Assembly (NCBI GenBank): GCA_019746105.1
Contig: JAIESK010000020.1
Location: 1-32,903 of the forward strand
Length of the DNA: 32,903 nucleotides
From: Alphaproteobacteria bacterium
GTDB taxonomy: Bacteria; Pseudomonadota; Alphaproteobacteria; UBA9655
Reading direction: 5' to 3'
Shown here: positions 7,040 through 15,420 of the stretch, in pieces
How the letters are laid out: each line of letters opens with the position of its first letter
Position numbering within the stretch: position 1 is the stretch's first letter
The notes under the pieces: model-generated
Told to the model about the DNA's origin: nothing
The model's database searches: none
What the model saw: the letters and a program-made list of their open reading frames with translations, nothing else
Made by a program: the position numbers and the translations under genes

Positions 7040-8464
7040 TTACTGCTTCTCTGCCCTTAAGCGTCGCTCCATATCTTCACGACCATATTTTTGGCTTTCA
7101 AGCAAAATGTCTGCAAGGGTCTTATCATCAAGACCTGAGGAAGGACGCACCTCAACATGTTGGGAAAGACCCGTTGTTTTTTCAATCGCGCTCACCGTTA
7201 AAAGGCCTTCCACATCCACCGCGAAATCTACACGGACCCGAGCCATACCGGCAGGAAGGGGTGGCAGACCTTTGAGCTCAAAGCGTGCAAGGGAGCGGCA
7301 ATCTTGCACAAATTCCCGCTCGCCCTGGAGCACATGAATCACCATGCCCCCTTGCCCATCTTCCTGGGTTGTAAATTCTTGAGAAGCCAAAGCTGGAAGG
7401 GGTGTATTACGGAGAATGATTTTTTCCACAAGCCCTCCCCTAATCTCCAGCCCCAAGGAAAGAGGCGTCACATCCAACAAAAGCGTATCCGAACCATTGA
7501 CAAGGCCATGGGCAGAAAGCGCCGCTCCCAGAGCCACGGCCCGGTCAGGATCAATGTCACAAAGAGGCATCTTGCCAAAAAAGGCTTCAACTTCCTGCCT
7601 AACTAATGGCATGCGGGTCATCCCCCCCACCAAGACAATCCCTTGAATGTCCTTGGGATTGAGGGCAGCATCCTTAAAAACACGGGCTGTGATATCAATT
7701 GTTTTCTGCACAAAGGGGTGCGCGATGGCTTCCAGATCCTTGAGTGTAATACCTTCATAGGTTTCTAGTTGAGATAGTTTTTCCTTGAGGGTCCGGGCCT
7801 CATCGCATGTTAATTTATGCGCTGCCGCCAAGGCATGGTCAATATCATCCCCACCAAGGGCAAGATCCCCGCCAGTTGCAAGCACCTGAAAAACGCCCTT
7901 TTGAAGCTTTAAGAGGGACAAGTCAAAGGTCCCACCGCCAAAATCATAGATTGCGTAAAGGCCTTCAGCCCCTGTCTCAAGGCCATAAGCAAGAGCTGCG
8001 GCCGTGGGCTCATTAATAAGGCGCAAAACCTTAATCCCGGCAAGAGCGGCTGCTTGCTTTGTCGCCACACGTGCCGCTTCATCAAAATAAGCAGGCACTG
8101 TAATCACGGCCGCCTCTAATGACACTCCAAGAGTCTTTTCCACTTTCTCGCGAATATGACTCAAAATATGACTTGCCACCTCCACAGAAGTTAAAGAATG
8201 AGATCCTAACTTTAATTGAATGTTTTGTCCCATCAGGCGTTTGGTTGATGAAAGCCTGCCAGATGCGGAAATATCTCCCACGCAAAACCCTTCCTCCTCA
8301 AGGCTTAAAGTTGACGGAATGAGAGAACCAATGACTTCTGGGGTTTTATCAGGAACATAAGCCACAACCGAATGGGTTGTCCCAAGGTCAATGCCAACCA
8401 CAACACCTTTTACAGTGTCATGAAGGTCAGGAGTTTGCCCTGGCTCGACAAGTTGAATGGGCAT
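7040..8464 (-). CDS. hscA: Fe-S cluster assembly Hsp70 chaperone, lid-truncated
   Basis: HscA is the specialised Hsp70 that, with HscB, releases [2Fe-2S] clusters from IscU. The nucleotide-binding domain is clear: GIDLGTTHS (about residue 24), NEPTAAALAYG, YDFGGGTFD and VLVGGMTRMPLV. It is followed by a complete beta substrate-binding part (LDVTPLSLGLEIRGGLVEKII ... QGEREFVQDCRSLARFEL). The protein stops at 474 aa, just after the start of the helical lid (LRAEKQ), whereas HscA is usually about 600-620 aa. Roughly 100 lid residues are missing, and subdomain IIB of the ATPase domain also looks shortened. No frameshift continuation is visible, because tRNA-Gln begins 16 nt past the stop. The gene is last in the isc operon and its start overlaps the hscB stop by 1 nt. 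No fdx follows. Confidence 0.93.
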   Translation of the reverse strand: MPIQLVEPGQTPDLHDTVKGVVVGIDLGTTHSVVAYVPDKTPEVIGSLIPSTLSLEEEGFCVGDISASGRLSSTKRLMGQNIQLKLGSHSLTSVEVASHILSHIREKVEKTLGVSLEAAVITVPAYFDEAARVATKQAAALAGIKVLRLINEPTAAALAYGLETGAEGLYAIYDFGGGTFDLSLLKLQKGVFQVLATGGDLALGGDDIDHALAAAHKLTCDEARTLKEKLSQLETYEGITLKDLEAIAHPFVQKTIDITARVFKDAALNPKDIQGIVLVGGMTRMPLVRQEVEAFFGKMPLCDIDPDRAVALGAALSAHGLVNGSDTLLLDVTPLSLGLEIRGGLVEKIILRNTPLPALASQEFTTQEDGQGGMVIHVLQGEREFVQDCRSLARFELKGLPPLPAGMARVRVDFAVDVEGLLTVSAIEKTTGLSQHVEVRPSSGLDDKTLADILLESQKYGREDMERRLRAEKQ

Positions 8465-8904
8465 TATTTTTTTACCTTTTGAACATAATTTAAACGATAA
8501 AGCGCCTTTTTCGCTTGTTCATCCTGATGATCTTCAAGAGCTTGGGTAAGTTCTTGAAGCAAAGTAGCCTCTTCACGAGCTAATTCAGACATTATATCCT
8601 CACCGGCCTCAGTACGCTCATGCCACTCAATTACTTTTGGCAGAAATTCTGGGTCATGAGTCAATAAAGAAACGCCTTTCGCCTCTAACAAATAGGTCGC
8701 CCGATCCAGGGGATTTTTGAGAAGAGCATAGGCTTTGTTCACAAGGGTCGCTTGGCGGGAAACATCTTTCTTTTTAGCCTCATCAGCAAGGGCAAACCGA
8801 TCAGGATGGGTGTTACGTTGCGCGGCGAAGTAAGCCTGTTCCAGCGCGTTTAAATCGATATTGAAGGTCTTTTCTAACTCAAGAATCTCATAAGGATCAA
8901 ACAT
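8464..8904 (-). CDS. hscB: Fe-S cluster assembly J-domain co-chaperone
   Basis: HscB delivers IscU to HscA and stimulates its ATPase. The J domain begins FDPYEILELEKTFNID and carries the essential HPD motif at residues 33-35 (NTHPDRFA). The J-domain helix NKAYALLKNPLDRATYLLE follows, then the C-terminal helical domain that binds IscU. I place the start at the ATG at 8904, giving 146 aa, because the J domain starts immediately after it; a longer frame from 8958 would add an unrelated N-terminus inside iscA. The start overlaps the iscA stop by 8 nt, so the two are probably translationally coupled. It is somewhat shorter than the usual 170 aa or so. Confidence 0.92.
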   Translation of the reverse strand: MFDPYEILELEKTFNIDLNALEQAYFAAQRNTHPDRFALADEAKKKDVSRQATLVNKAYALLKNPLDRATYLLEAKGVSLLTHDPEFLPKVIEWHERTEAGEDIMSELAREEATLLQELTQALEDHQDEQAKKALYRLNYVQKVKK

Positions 8905-9232
8905 GAAAGGATTCCCCACATCCACACATGCCCTTAGCATTAGGGTTATTGAAGACAAATCCGGAAGTCAGCTTCTCCTCCACAAAATCCATTTCAGATC
9001 CCATGATAAACATTACCGCTTTGGGGTCGATCAAAACCTTAATATCGTGAACGTTAATCACCTCATCATAAGGCCCCACTTCATCAGCAAACTCAAGAGT
9101 ATAGGAAAGCCCAGAGCAACCCTTTGAGCGAAGGCCAATACGTATCCCGCAAGACGGTTTTCCGCGCCCTTCCAGCAAGGTTTTCACATGGGTAGCAGCC
9201 GCTTCCGTTAAGGTTAAAATGGGGTTTGTCAT
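8897..9232 (-). CDS. iscA: A-type Fe-S cluster carrier IscA
   Basis: This is a HesB/IscA-family carrier that accepts Fe-S clusters, or iron, and passes them to apoproteins. At 111 aa it is of normal length. The three cluster-binding cysteines are present: C39 in KGCSGLSY, and C103 and C105 in GMCGCGESF at the C-terminus. It follows iscU with no gap (iscU stops at 9233 and this gene starts at 9232) and overlaps hscB. Its position in the operon supports IscA rather than ErpA. Confidence 0.95.
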   Translation of the reverse strand: MTNPILTLTEAAATHVKTLLEGRGKPSCGIRIGLRSKGCSGLSYTLEFADEVGPYDEVINVHDIKVLIDPKAVMFIMGSEMDFVEEKLTSGFVFNNPNAKGMCGCGESFHV

Positions 9233-9619
9233 TTAAGCGCTCGGGTGTTTCTCTTTGTAATCACGAATCGCTGCTCTTATGGCATCTTCCGCTAACATAG
9301 AACAATGAATTTTCACCGGCGGCAGAGATAAATGCTGAGCAATGGTGGTGTTCTTGATCTCCCCTGCTTCCTCTAAACTTTTGCCTTTAATCCATTCGGT
9401 CACAAGGGAACTGGAAGCAATGGCAGAGCCACAACCAAAGGTTTTAAATTTAGCATCTTCAATAATCCCCTGATCACTCACCTTAATTTGCAGTTTCATC
9501 ACATCGCCACATGCAGGCGCACCTACAAGACCTGTGCCAACAGCTGCATCTTGGGCATCTAGGGAGCCCACATTTCGGGGATTTTCATAATGATCAATTA
9601 CTTTTGCTGAATAAGCCAT
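9233..9619 (-). CDS. iscU: Fe-S cluster scaffold protein IscU
   Basis: IscU is the scaffold on which IscS-derived sulfur and iron are built into [2Fe-2S] clusters. The three ligand cysteines are C37 (GAPACGD, with D39), C63 (FGCGSA) and C106, placed as in E. coli IscU. The LPPVKIHC segment (99-106) contains the site recognised by HscA. It has 128 aa, the usual length. An AAGGAG ribosome site precedes the ATG at 9619, and 14 nt separate it from iscS. Confidence 0.97.
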   Translation of the reverse strand: MAYSAKVIDHYENPRNVGSLDAQDAAVGTGLVGAPACGDVMKLQIKVSDQGIIEDAKFKTFGCGSAIASSSLVTEWIKGKSLEEAGEIKNTTIAQHLSLPPVKIHCSMLAEDAIRAAIRDYKEKHPSA

Positions 9620-9633
9620 AATATTCTCCTTTT

Positions 9634-10848
9634 TTAATGCTCAGCCCACTGAATGGACTTGATATCAATGCCTTGACGGCTCATCTCCCACAAGGGACTC
9701 ATGTCCCGGAGGCGACCAACTTCTTTAATAATCATTTTTGCCGCCGTATCCACATCTTCTTCCGTTGTAAAGCGGCCAAAACCAATGCGCAAGGAGGTGT
9801 GGGCCATTTCAACTTCTACTCCCAAGGCGCGTAAAACATAGGACGGCTCGAGAGAGGCGGAAGTACATGCCGAGCCCGAAGAGAGGGCTAGTTCTTTGAT
9901 TCCCATCATCAGCCCCTCCCCTTCCACATGAGCAAAGCTGATATTTAAATTTCCTGGGATACGCTGATCCGCATCACCATTAAGGTAAACTTCTTCAAGA
10001 CTGTCTTGAATGGCCTTATAAAAGCGGGCACTCAAAGCTTTTAGACGGATTGATTCCGCCCTCATTTCTGTTTGAGCAAGGGCGCAAGCTTCCCCCAACC
10101 CTACACATAAAGGAGTTGAAAGGGTGCCAGAGCGCATCCCCCTCTCCTGCCCGCCCCCGTTGATAAGGGCCTGCAGGCGCACCCGTGGTTTACGCCGTAC
10201 ATAAAGAGCTCCCACGCCTTTGGGGCCATAAAGCTTGTGACCGGAAAGGCTAAGAAGATCGATGTTCATAGCATTCACGTCGAGAGGAATTTTTCCAACG
10301 GCTTGGGCGGCATCCGTATGGAAAAATACACCCGCCTCTCGGCAGATTTTTCCAATTTCAGCAAGAGGTTGAATCACGCCGATTTCATTATTCACCGCCA
10401 TAATAGAAACAAGAACGGTTTGATTTGTAATAGCCTTGCGGAGGTCCTCAAGGTTAATAAGCCCATTTGATTTAACGGGCAAATAAGTGACCTTAAAGCC
10501 TTCCTGCTCCAAATGACGGCAGCTATCCAAAACGCACTTATGCTCTGTAGAACAGGTGATGATGTGATTTTTCTGGTCTTTATAAAAGTGGGCCACACCC
10601 TTAATGGCCAAATTATTAGCCTCGGTCGCGCCACTGGTAAAAATCACTTCTCGCGGATCAGCACTCAAGATAGCTGCCACTTGCTCGCGGGCATGATCCA
10701 CCGCCTCTTCTGCTTTCCAGCCATAAGCATGACTACGGGAATGAGGATTACCAAATTCTTCCGTAAAATAAGGCAACATCACCTTTAGCACCCTTGGATC
10801 GCAAGGTGTTGTGGATTGATAATCTAAATATATGGGACGCGTTACCAT
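9634..10848 (-). CDS. iscS: Cysteine desulfurase IscS
   Basis: This is the housekeeping sulfur donor for Fe-S assembly and tRNA thiolation. From the ATG at 10848 the protein has 404 aa. The PLP lysine is K205 in [10 protein letters not shown], and the persulfide cysteine is C328 in [16 protein letters not shown], the same number as in E. coli. The C-terminal IscU-docking tail (SPLWEM ... IKSIQWAEH) is intact. I prefer the ATG to a TTG one codon earlier. The ATG overlaps the stop of the upstream desulfurase gene by 1 nt and has AAGGAAG about 7 nt upstream. The neighbouring iscU confirms its role. Confidence 0.96.
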   Translation of the reverse strand: MVTRPIYLDYQSTTPCDPRVLKVMLPYFTEEFGNPHSRSHAYGWKAEEAVDHAREQVAAILSADPREVIFTSGATEANNLAIKGVAHFYKDQKNHIITCSTEHKCVLDSCRHLEQEGFKVTYLPVKSNGLINLEDLRKAITNQTVLVSIMAVNNEIGVIQPLAEIGKICREAGVFFHTDAAQAVGKIPLDVNAMNIDLLSLSGHKLYGPKGVGALYVRRKPRVRLQALINGGGQERGMRSGTLSTPLCVGLGEACALAQTEMRAESIRLKALSARFYKAIQDSLEEVYLNGDADQRIPGNLNISFAHVEGEGLMMGIKELALSSGSACTSASLEPSYVLRALGVEVEMAHTSLRIGFGRFTTEEDVDTAAKMIIKEVGRLRDMSPLWEMSRQGIDIKSIQWAEH

Positions 10849-11939
10849 CAACTGGCTTCCTTCATTTGCTGGGACAGGAAAATCTCATTCCATGCCTTTA
10901 TAAAATTGTCTATATCTTTTTCTGAGGTTTTCCACCCCATGCTCATGCGAATTGCGCATTTGACGTCTTCTGAAGAAAGCCCCATGCCCTTTAGAACGTG
11001 GGATTCTTTTGTTTTTCCTGAAGAACAGGCCGAGCCCATACTAATGGCAATGCCTTTAAGATCAAAGGACATCAACTGAAGTTCGGAAGAAACACCTGGC
11101 ATTCCCAAACAAAGCACATGAGCCGCACGCGGACTTTCCTTTCCATACACTCGGGCCATGGGCAGAGCGTCTTCCACTTTTTTCTGCAACTCTCGAAGAC
11201 GGTTTGTCTGCTCTTCGCGCTCTGACAAAACTTCCAAAGCCGCGGCTGCAAAACCTACAATAAGAGGCGCCGCCAGGGTTCCCGATCGCATACCAAATTC
11301 TTGCCCCCCTCCTCGGATAAGGGGGTGAAGCTGGATATCTTCCTTCAATACTAAAGCGCCCACTCCTGTAGGGCCTCCACATTTATGGGAAGAGAGGGTC
11401 ATCATATCCACTCCCAATTCTTCAAAGGAAAGGGGAATGTGCCCCAAAGCTTGACTGGCATCCGTGTGAACTTTCCACCCCAGCTTTCGTGCTATCATAA
11501 CAGCGTCCTGAAGAGGCTGAATAACGCCAGTTTCATTGTTAACGAGCATCAAAGAAAGAAGTCCTGGTGTGTCAAAGGAGGCAAGAAGTTTTTCAAGATA
11601 AACGAGATCGAGTATTCCTGCCGCTGTGACAGGTGCCACACAAGGGTTTGTATGGGCTTTTAAAACAGATTCATGTTCGACAGAGGACACTACAAGAGGC
11701 ATCTCCCCCAATCCTGACAGAGCCAAGGCATTGGCTTCCGTTCCGCCACTTGTAAATACCAAGCGTTGGCCGTGGATTCCTTTGACAAGGGACTTCCGCG
11801 CCTCATCAATCAGACTCCTTACTTTTCGGCCTGCAAAATGGGGAGAAGAAGGATTTCCTTCAAAATCATAAGCTTCCAACATGGCTTTTTTAGCGCATGG
11901 TCTTAAGGGAACGGAGGCATTGTAATCGAGGTAGATCAT
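10848..11939 (-). CDS. Second cysteine desulfurase of the isc operon (NifS-like)
   Basis: This 363-aa PLP enzyme is related to IscS but clearly divergent. It begins [14 protein letters not shown] and has the lysine motif [14 protein letters not shown] and the active-site loop [15 protein letters not shown] with C305. It lacks the C-terminal IscU-docking tail, so its sulfur acceptor may differ. Rickettsia has, as I recall, a similar extra NifS-like gene (called spl1) at the same place before iscS, so the arrangement is probably ancestral in this group. The ATG at 11939 overlaps the iscR stop (ATGA). A longer frame reaching into iscR is rejected, because the family-like sequence starts at MIYLDY. 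Whether it works in parallel with IscS is unknown. Confidence 0.9.
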   Translation of the reverse strand: MIYLDYNASVPLRPCAKKAMLEAYDFEGNPSSPHFAGRKVRSLIDEARKSLVKGIHGQRLVFTSGGTEANALALSGLGEMPLVVSSVEHESVLKAHTNPCVAPVTAAGILDLVYLEKLLASFDTPGLLSLMLVNNETGVIQPLQDAVMIARKLGWKVHTDASQALGHIPLSFEELGVDMMTLSSHKCGGPTGVGALVLKEDIQLHPLIRGGGQEFGMRSGTLAAPLIVGFAAAALEVLSEREEQTNRLRELQKKVEDALPMARVYGKESPRAAHVLCLGMPGVSSELQLMSFDLKGIAISMGSACSSGKTKESHVLKGMGLSSEDVKCAIRMSMGWKTSEKDIDNFIKAWNEIFLSQQMKEAS

Positions 11940-12352
11940 ACAACCCGCCTTTCGCATACATCTGCCAAGGAAATCCCATGCAAATATTGGTGCATCTGGG
12001 CGCCAAGGCCGGCCCATAGAGCATGGGTAAGGCATTTTGCATTTGTTCCAAGGCAACCTGTGGAAGATGATTTATCACAGCGGGTGGTCTCAAGGGGCTC
12101 ACCAATGGCCTCTAAGATCTCTGAAATACGGATAGCCTCTGCTTCACGGGCAAGGGTATACCCCCCAAGATGACCACGAGTACTGGCCACAAAACCTTTT
12201 TGACGAAGTTTTAAGAACAGTTGTTCAAGGTAGGAAATGGGCAAGGATTGACGCTGAGCAATTTCCGTCAACGCCAAGGGTTTGCCTTGCCCATAATAGG
12301 CAAGGTCCACCAGAGCCATCACCGCATAGCGTCCTTTTGTGCCGAGTTTCAT
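11936..12352 (-). CDS. iscR: Rrf2-family Fe-S cluster regulator IscR
   Basis: IscR senses Fe-S status by binding a [2Fe-2S] cluster and represses the isc operon when clusters are plentiful. The winged-helix N-terminus (MKLGTKGRYAVMALVDLA ... SYLEQLFLKLRQKGFV ... RGHLGGY) is typical. The cluster ligands are C92, C100 and C107, with H110 in KCLTHALW, close to the E. coli pattern. I choose the ATG at 12352 (138 aa) because AAGGA lies 8 nt upstream and IscR proteins begin MRL/MKL. An ATG three codons earlier is less likely. The gene is first in the operon and has an IscR type 1 site in its promoter, so it should repress itself. Confidence 0.94.
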   Translation of the reverse strand: MKLGTKGRYAVMALVDLAYYGQGKPLALTEIAQRQSLPISYLEQLFLKLRQKGFVASTRGHLGGYTLAREAEAIRISEILEAIGEPLETTRCDKSSSTGCLGTNAKCLTHALWAGLGAQMHQYLHGISLADVCERRVV

Positions 12353-12378
12353 CCAAAACATCCTTGATTCATTGTGTA

Positions 12379-12407
12379 GTTGTAGAATTCCCGACTAAAT
12401 TAGTCAA
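12379..12407 (-). promoter_or_regulatory. Promoter of the isc operon
   Basis: On the minus strand TTGACT (12407-12402) and TACAAC (12384-12379) are separated by 17 nt and lie about 25 nt upstream of the iscR start. The -35 box is inside the IscR site. Confidence 0.6.
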
Positions 12408-12411
12408 GTAT
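12387..12411 (-). promoter_or_regulatory. IscR type 1 binding site over the isc promoter
   Basis: The 25-nt stretch has the palindromic core GACTA-ATT-TAGTC. On the minus strand it agrees with 24 of 25 positions of the E. coli type 1 IscR consensus as I recall it (ATASYYGACT ... AGTCRRSTAT). It covers the -35 box and spacer, the right place for [2Fe-2S]-IscR to block transcription. It also sits about 85 nt upstream of the divergent toxin-antitoxin genes. Confidence 0.8.
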
Positions 12412-12496
12412 GAAAGAGTTGGTAGGGCAGATTTTATTGACATATGTTGGACGATATTAGAGACTATTTTCAATAGAAGTGTAAAGGAACCAAAAC

Positions 12497-12787
12497 ATGA
12501 GACCGTCATTGGTGCTTAACTCACATAGAAAAGCTATTCGACACATCGTTGCACAGAATCACGCCCATAATGCGCGTGTTTTTGGGTCTGTTCTGCATGG
12601 AAATGATAGAGATAATAGTGATCTCGATGTGCTTGTGGACCCAACGAATGAAACGACATTAATGGATATCGCTCGAATTCAAAATCGATTACAGGTTTTA
12701 TTAGGTGTCCCTGTAGATGTTCTGACCCCACGCGCCTTGCCTGAACAATTTCGTAATCAGGTTTTAAAAGAGGCGAAGTTAATATGA
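12497..12787 (+). CDS. mntA: MntA-type nucleotidyltransferase antitoxin (type VII)
   Basis: This is a minimal nucleotidyltransferase of the MNT family. In characterised HEPN/MNT pairs the MntA antitoxin transfers AMP units to a tyrosine of HepT and so silences it. The catalytic motif GSX10DXD is complete: G30-S31, ten residues, then D42-L43-D44 (FGSVLHGNDRDNSDLDV). The 96-aa length is typical. The ATG at 12497 has AAAGGA at a good distance. A TTGACA hexamer at 12437-12442 may be a -35 box, but no good -10 box accompanies it. The gene overlaps hepT by ATGA and is divergent from the isc operon. Confidence 0.9.
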   Translation: MRPSLVLNSHRKAIRHIVAQNHAHNARVFGSVLHGNDRDNSDLDVLVDPTNETTLMDIARIQNRLQVLLGVPVDVLTPRALPEQFRNQVLKEAKLI

Positions 12788-13158
12788 TGAAAGAATCTAA
12801 ACTTCATTTACGCAATTACCTCGAGCACATTTTAACAGCCATAAAGAGAATACATCATTATACAGATGATTTAAATGAAGTTGCTTTCCTTCAAAGCGAA
12901 CTTATTCAAGATGCAGTCATCCGCAACATTGAAATTATTGGAGAAGCTTCACGCAATATAGACCGTCATCATCCTCATTTTACAGCCGAACATCCAGAAG
13001 TTCCCTGGAGTGACCTTTATTGGATGCGTAATAGAGTGTCACATGGTTATTTTTCAGTGGACTTAGAGCTCGTTTGGAAAACACTTGAAAAGGATATCCC
13101 TGAGCTTGAAGATCAAATTCAAGAGCTTTACAAAAAAATCTCTTCTGAAAAGAATTGA
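12784..13158 (+). CDS. hepT: HepT-type HEPN RNase toxin (type VII)
   Basis: This is a HEPN-domain ribonuclease toxin. The signature RX4HXY is intact (R82, H87 and Y89 in RNRVSHGY). R and H form the RNase site, and Y is the residue AMPylated by MntA in the known system. The helical domain is typical (RNYLEHILTAIKRI ... RNIEIIGEASRNI). It has 124 aa, starting at the ATG that overlaps the mntA stop. Both partners have complete motifs, so the module is probably functional. Its target RNA cannot be told from sequence. Confidence 0.9.
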   Translation: MMKESKLHLRNYLEHILTAIKRIHHYTDDLNEVAFLQSELIQDAVIRNIEIIGEASRNIDRHHPHFTAEHPEVPWSDLYWMRNRVSHGYFSVDLELVWKTLEKDIPELEDQIQELYKKISSEKN

Positions 13159-13186
13159 TAAAACATGTGTTCTACAGAGAACCGCT

Positions 13187-13215
13187 TTGTAATCCCCTCC
13201 CCTTTCTGGCATAAT
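13187..13215 (+). promoter_or_regulatory. Promoter of the valine-degradation operon
   Basis: TTGTAA (13187-13192) and CATAAT (13210-13215) are 17 nt apart. Transcription would start just before the GAGGGGAG ribosome site of the acyl-CoA dehydrogenase gene. Confidence 0.5.
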
Positions 13216-13234
13216 GACGAGAGGGGAGATAAAA

Positions 13235-14380
13235 ATGGATTTGAACCTTTCAGAAGAACAGCTGGCTTTTCAAAACACAGCGCGGATGTTTGCAGAAAAA
13301 GAAATGGCGCCCTATGCCTCAAAATGGGATGAGGAATGTTTTTTCCCCGTTGAAACATTGAGAAAAGCTGCAGAGTTGGGATTTGCAGGAATTTATATAT
13401 CTCCTGAATTTGGAGGCTGTGGCCTGGGGCGTCTGGAAGCTTCCTTGATTTTTGAAGAACTCTCAAAGGCCTGCGTTTCAACGGCAGCGTACCTATCCAT
13501 CCACAATATGGTAGGATGGATGATCGATCGTTTCGGCAATGAAGAGCAGCGTAAAAAATGGCTGCCCTCTCTCACTTCCCTCCAAAAGTTTTCCAGCTAT
13601 TGCCTGACCGAACCCAGCGCTGGGTCGGATGCAGCTTCCCTTAAGACAAAAGCCGTAAAAAAGAGTGATCATTATATCCTCAATGGCGAGAAAGCTTTTA
13701 TTTCAGGTGGGGGTGTCAGTGACATTTACCTGTGCATGGTGCGCACGGGAGAGGACGGTCCCAAGGGCATCACAGCCCTTGTGGTGGAAAAGGGAATGCC
13801 GGGCCTGAGTTTTGGGAAAAAAGAAAAGAAAATGGGTTGGAATAGTCAACCTACAACAGCGGTCAGCTTTCAAGAGTGCGCCGTACCTGTGGCCAACCGC
13901 CTAGGCGAGGAAGGAGAAGGCTTTAAAATCGCCATGAAGGGCCTTGATGGAGGACGAATTAACATTGCTTCTTGTTCTCTTGGTGGTGCAGCAGCATGCC
14001 TTGAGACCTCAAAAAATTATCTTCTCGAACGCTCTCAATTTGGGAAAAAACTGGCGGACTTTGAAGCTCTGCAATTTCGTCTTGCGGATATGGCGACGAA
14101 CCTGAAGGCTTCCCGCCTTATGCTGCACAACGCAGCTCTTAAACTCGAAAATCAGCACCCAAATGCTACCGAGGCTTGCGCCATGGCCAAGCGTTTTGCG
14201 ACTGATCGCTGCTTTGATATTGTCAATCAAGCCCTCCAACTTCATGGAGGTTATGGGTATATTAAAGAATACCAAATTGAACGGTATGTCCGTGACTTGC
14301 GAGTTCATCAAATCCTTGAAGGAACAAATGAAATTATGCGTTTAATTATCGCGCGTAAACTCTTGGGGGTGACAAAGTGA
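13235..14380 (+). CDS. Acyl-CoA dehydrogenase, probably isobutyryl-CoA dehydrogenase
   Basis: This FAD enzyme oxidises an acyl-CoA to its 2,3-enoyl form and passes electrons to ETF. Family blocks are clear: [12 protein letters not shown] (FAD/substrate loop), [31 protein letters not shown] and the C-terminal [11 protein letters not shown] with catalytic E362. The next two genes act on 3-hydroxyisobutyryl-CoA and 3-hydroxyisobutyrate, so the likely substrate is isobutyryl-CoA from valine, as for human ACAD8. The ATG at 13235 (381 aa) is preferred to one seven codons earlier, because GAGGGGAG lies in front of it and MDLNLSEEQ matches family starts. The stop overlaps the next start by GTGA. Confidence 0.9.
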   Translation: MDLNLSEEQLAFQNTARMFAEKEMAPYASKWDEECFFPVETLRKAAELGFAGIYISPEFGGCGLGRLEASLIFEELSKACVSTAAYLSIHNMVGWMIDRFGNEEQRKKWLPSLTSLQKFSSYCLTEPSAGSDAASLKTKAVKKSDHYILNGEKAFISGGGVSDIYLCMVRTGEDGPKGITALVVEKGMPGLSFGKKEKKMGWNSQPTTAVSFQECAVPVANRLGEEGEGFKIAMKGLDGGRINIASCSLGGAAACLETSKNYLLERSQFGKKLADFEALQFRLADMATNLKASRLMLHNAALKLENQHPNATEACAMAKRFATDRCFDIVNQALQLHGGYGYIKEYQIERYVRDLRVHQILEGTNEIMRLIIARKLLGVTK

Positions 14381-15411
14381 CTGATGCCCCCGAAATTTTA
14401 AGCCGTACCGAAGGCGGTATCGGATGGATCACTCTCAATCGTCCCCGAGCGCTTAATGCTCTCTCGCTTTTTATGATTCGCAAATTATCACACCTTTTGA
14501 AAGAATGGGAAGAAAGTCCTTCCCTAAAAGCGGTTGTTATTGAGGGTGCGGGCGAAAAAGCCTTTTGCGCCGGCGGCGATGTAAGGGCCGTGTATGAGGC
14601 AAAAAAGGAAGGACGCCTGGAAACATGCGATGTTTTTTTCCGAGAAGAGTATACCTTGAATGCTTATATTCACTCCTATCCCAAGCCTTATATTTCTTTG
14701 ATAGACGGCATTGCCATGGGCGGTGGGTTGGGCGTGTCCATTAACGGATCCTATCGCCTCATCACCGAGCGTGCCCTTTTGGCCATGCCAGAGACGGGCA
14801 TTGGCTTTTTTCCCGATGTGGGCGCCACCACTTTTTTGACAAAAGCTCCCGGAAAAACTGGGGTTTATTTAGGGCTTACCGGCGCTCGTCTTAAAGCCCC
14901 CTGCGCTTTATGGAGCGGCCTCGGGACTCACTTTATTCCTTCAGCCGCCCTCCCCGCTTTTAAAAAGGATCTCAGCAATGGACTTGAAGACGCCCTAAAA
15001 AACCATTGTCAGCCCCTTTTGGAAAAAGGATTTCTTGAAGAACATAGAGACGACATTGAAACTCACTTCTCTCACCCTTCTGTAGAAGATATTTTTGAAA
15101 GTCTTTCCCATGATGATTCTTCCTTTGCTAAGGAAACCCTCACCACTCTGAAGACAAAATCTCCGACGAGTTTAAAGGTTGTGTTTCGCCAACTAACAGA
15201 AGCCACTAGTACTTTTGAAGAACGCATGAAAACGGAATTTCGCCTCAGCCAGCGATTTGTAGAAGGCCATGATTTCTTTGAAGGGGTAAGGGCAGTCTTG
15301 GTGGATAAGGATGGTGCGCCCCAATGGAAGCCAAACAATCTTGAGGCCGTCACAGACAAAGCAACCGCCCCCTATTTCGCCCCCCTTGGTGAGAGAGAGC
15401 TAATTTTATAG
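14377..15411 (+). CDS. 3-hydroxyisobutyryl-CoA hydrolase (crotonase family)
   Basis: This enzyme hydrolyses 3-hydroxyisobutyryl-CoA to free 3-hydroxyisobutyrate in valine breakdown. The crotonase fold shows oxyanion-hole blocks [12 protein letters not shown] and [17 protein letters not shown]. The diagnostic [13 protein letters not shown] segment carries E139 and D147, eight residues apart as in human HIBCH. The length of 344 aa and the C-terminal [20 protein letters not shown] block (part of the HIBCH family) separate it from plain enoyl-CoA hydratases. Translation starts at a GTG overlapping the dehydrogenase stop, which suggests coupling. The enoyl-CoA hydratase step that should precede it is not encoded in this window. 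Confidence 0.92.
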   Translation: MTDAPEILSRTEGGIGWITLNRPRALNALSLFMIRKLSHLLKEWEESPSLKAVVIEGAGEKAFCAGGDVRAVYEAKKEGRLETCDVFFREEYTLNAYIHSYPKPYISLIDGIAMGGGLGVSINGSYRLITERALLAMPETGIGFFPDVGATTFLTKAPGKTGVYLGLTGARLKAPCALWSGLGTHFIPSAALPAFKKDLSNGLEDALKNHCQPLLEKGFLEEHRDDIETHFSHPSVEDIFESLSHDDSSFAKETLTTLKTKSPTSLKVVFRQLTEATSTFEERMKTEFRLSQRFVEGHDFFEGVRAVLVDKDGAPQWKPNNLEAVTDKATAPYFAPLGERELIL

Positions 15412-15420
15412 GAGATTCAT

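Noticed and set aside
7107-8016. Several plus-strand ORFs opposite hscA
   Set aside because: The minus strand carries unmistakable Hsp70 motifs; the plus frames are composition shadows.
13128-13481. 117-codon minus-strand ORF opposite the acyl-CoA dehydrogenase start
   Set aside because: It covers the end of hepT, a promoter and the dehydrogenase start in antisense, and has no recognisable features.
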